From CAVTLG01 sp963735495 (GTDB lineage: Bacteria; Chloroflexota; Ktedonobacteria; Ktedonobacterales; Ktedonobacteraceae): 64,000 nucleotides of DNA. Numbering within the stretch: the first letter of the stretch is position 1; each line of letters opens with the position of its first letter. The translations under genes and the position numbers were made by a program. This document shows positions 62,732-64,000 of this stretch, piece by piece. The stretch is taken from assembly GCA_963735495.1 (NCBI GenBank), contig CAVTLG010000002.1, forward strand, positions 372,001 to 436,000. The letters run 5' to 3'. The notes under the pieces were generated by a model. It worked only from the letters and a program-made list of their open reading frames with translations. It had not been told where the DNA came from and did not search any database.

Positions 62732-63979
62732 TTACACCTGGACCGTCTCTACATTTTGCTCTTCCACAGCAGCAGCAGGTGCAGGTGCAGTCGGACTTTC
62801 AAACTTCACCATGCGTACAGAAGCCGGTAACAACTGAGCGCTTTTGTCTGTCTCTTCTACGAAGCGCGTACCCTCGGTAAAGCTCTTGCCACGCAGCGCG
62901 AAGAGTAGCACGACGATCACAGCCAGACCAAGCAGGCCATTGACCCACCAGTACCAGTTTAGCGCGACACAGACTGCCGTGATGACAACGTTGAGCACAG
63001 CCAGCGGCAAAAGCAACTGCCAGCCCAGCCGCATCAGGCGATCATAGCGGATACGTGGTAACGTAGCGCGCAGCCAGATGAAGAGAAACAGGAACATGGC
63101 CACCTTGATCAGGAAAAACACAATTGTCAGCACCGGGATGTTGTCGGCCAGTCCAAAGACACTCCAGCCACCCAGAAAAAGGGTCGAAGCTATCGCGCTC
63201 ACCGTGATCATATTAATGTACTCAGCCATCTGATAGAGGCTCCAGCGCAGTCCACTGTACTCGGTCAGGTAGCCAGCAGTCAACTCCTGCTCGGCCTCGG
63301 GTAGATCAAACGGCGCTCGGTTCACTTCAGCCACGCCTGCAATCAGGTAAATCACAAAGCCGAGAGGTTGCGCAAACAAGAACCAGATATGCTGGCTTAA
63401 TTGCGCGTGCACGATACCTACCATACTCAGTGTACCAGCCCACATCAGCGTCCCACTGAGCGCCAGTCCCAGGCTTGTCTCATAAGAGACCATCTGGGCC
63501 GCACTACGCAGTGAACCAAGCAACGAGTAACGGTTGCCCGAGGCCCAACCACCCAGTACAATACCGTAGACCGCGAGCGAGGACATGGCCAGTATCCACA
63601 GGATGCCGATATTGACATCGCCAATAAACGGGTCCCAGGGACTATGCACATTGGGATTGCCGCTCCAGTTATTGCCAATCGGCACAACCGCGAAGGCGCA
63701 CAGCGCAACAACCACTGAGATCACCGGAGCCACCAGATAGATAGCTTTCTTGGCCTGAGTCGGTATAATCTGCTCCTTGAAAGCCATCTTCAAAGCGTCG
63801 GCGAGTGGCTGAAATAGACCCAATGGACCCGCACGGTTCGGACCCAGGCGACCCTGCATCCTGGCAATAACGACGCGCTCAATCAACGTCATATAAGCGA
63901 ATGCGGTCAACAATGCGACAATGATAATAGCGCTTTTAATGATATCCGCGACGAGCGGCATATTGAGAAATTCAAGCAC
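62732..63979 (-). CDS. nuoH: NADH-quinone oxidoreductase subunit H (GTG start)
   Basis: Membrane subunit of complex I that forms much of the quinone chamber. The 415 residues contain MQGRLGPNRAGPLGLFQPLA and the conserved acidic loop EVNRAPFDLPEAEQELTAGY. The C-terminal 80 residues or so are an extra helix and a Pro/Ala/Glu-rich tail beyond the usual 330-350 length. The start is GTG, with GGAGGTGG upstream. nuoG should lie just outside the window. It is followed by a 104-base gap and the toxin-antitoxin pair. Confidence 0.95.
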   Translation of the reverse strand: MLEFLNMPLVADIIKSAIIIVALLTAFAYMTLIERVVIARMQGRLGPNRAGPLGLFQPLADALKMAFKEQIIPTQAKKAIYLVAPVISVVVALCAFAVVPIGNNWSGNPNVHSPWDPFIGDVNIGILWILAMSSLAVYGIVLGGWASGNRYSLLGSLRSAAQMVSYETSLGLALSGTLMWAGTLSMVGIVHAQLSQHIWFLFAQPLGFVIYLIAGVAEVNRAPFDLPEAEQELTAGYLTEYSGLRWSLYQMAEYINMITVSAIASTLFLGGWSVFGLADNIPVLTIVFFLIKVAMFLFLFIWLRATLPRIRYDRLMRLGWQLLLPLAVLNVVITAVCVALNWYWWVNGLLGLAVIVVLLFALRGKSFTEGTRFVEETDKSAQLLPASVRMVKFESPTAPAPAAAVEEQNVETVQV

Positions 63980-64000
63980 GAGCCACCTCCTGCTCTGCAG

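Overview
The window reads as a chromosomal core segment of a Gram-positive-type, mid-GC bacterium. It is most consistent with Chloroflexota, class Ktedonobacteria. That placement is an inference from gene order, the HspR/HAIR heat-shock control, the zinc-type S14, the long-form S12 and the many two-component and Zn-ribbon/AIM24 genes; no database search was possible. Promoters are easy to find and of the TTGACA-N17-TATAAT type.

Positions 67-22032, all on the minus strand, carry one continuous information-processing block, read as rpoB, rpoC, rpsL, rpsG, fusA, tuf, rpsJ, rplC, rplD, rplW, rplB, rpsS, rplV, rpsC, rplP, rpmC, rpsQ, rplN, rplX, rplE, rpsN, rpsH, rplF. Several ribosomal proteins carry unusual low-complexity additions: a roughly 180-residue Arg/Gly/Pro-rich S3 tail, an acidic L4 tail and a charged insertion in L3. 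The three longest genes of the block (rpoB, rpoC, fusA) each need a +1 reading-frame change to give a full-length product, and in all three the change falls directly after a GAA codon. These are either sequencing indels or a shared recoding signal. rpoB has a leader of about 520 bases with two promoters separated by a terminator-like hairpin.

Positions 22759-31404 hold a membrane protein, a cysteine synthase, a lone receiver protein, an Rrf2 repressor with its own promoter/palindrome, an OmpR-type response regulator with its histidine kinase, and a zinc alcohol-dehydrogenase-like enzyme fused to a disordered repeat tail of about 500 residues. Positions 31036-33319 form a grpE-dnaJ-hspR operon whose promoter -35 box lies inside a HAIR operator. 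Positions 33387-36470 hold scpA, an HD-domain protein, a site-2 protease homologue and a metallo-beta-lactamase-fold protein. Then follow a small membrane protein, an alpha/beta hydrolase, ftsK, a broken acetyltransferase fragment, trmD, a second kinase/regulator pair, a UroD-family protein, a Nudix hydrolase, small membrane and MEDS proteins, and an AIM24 protein.

Positions 48910-54802 look more accessory. They include an AT-rich gene made of 63-residue repeats, a LarA-family protein, an amidohydrolase, a small unknown gene and a PH-like membrane protein. From 54935 to the end, on the minus strand, runs the membrane-arm half of the respiratory complex I operon (nuoH, I, J, K, L, M, N). A PIN-domain toxin/antitoxin pair sits between nuoH and nuoI, and a 63-bp tandem repeat between nuoI and nuoJ.
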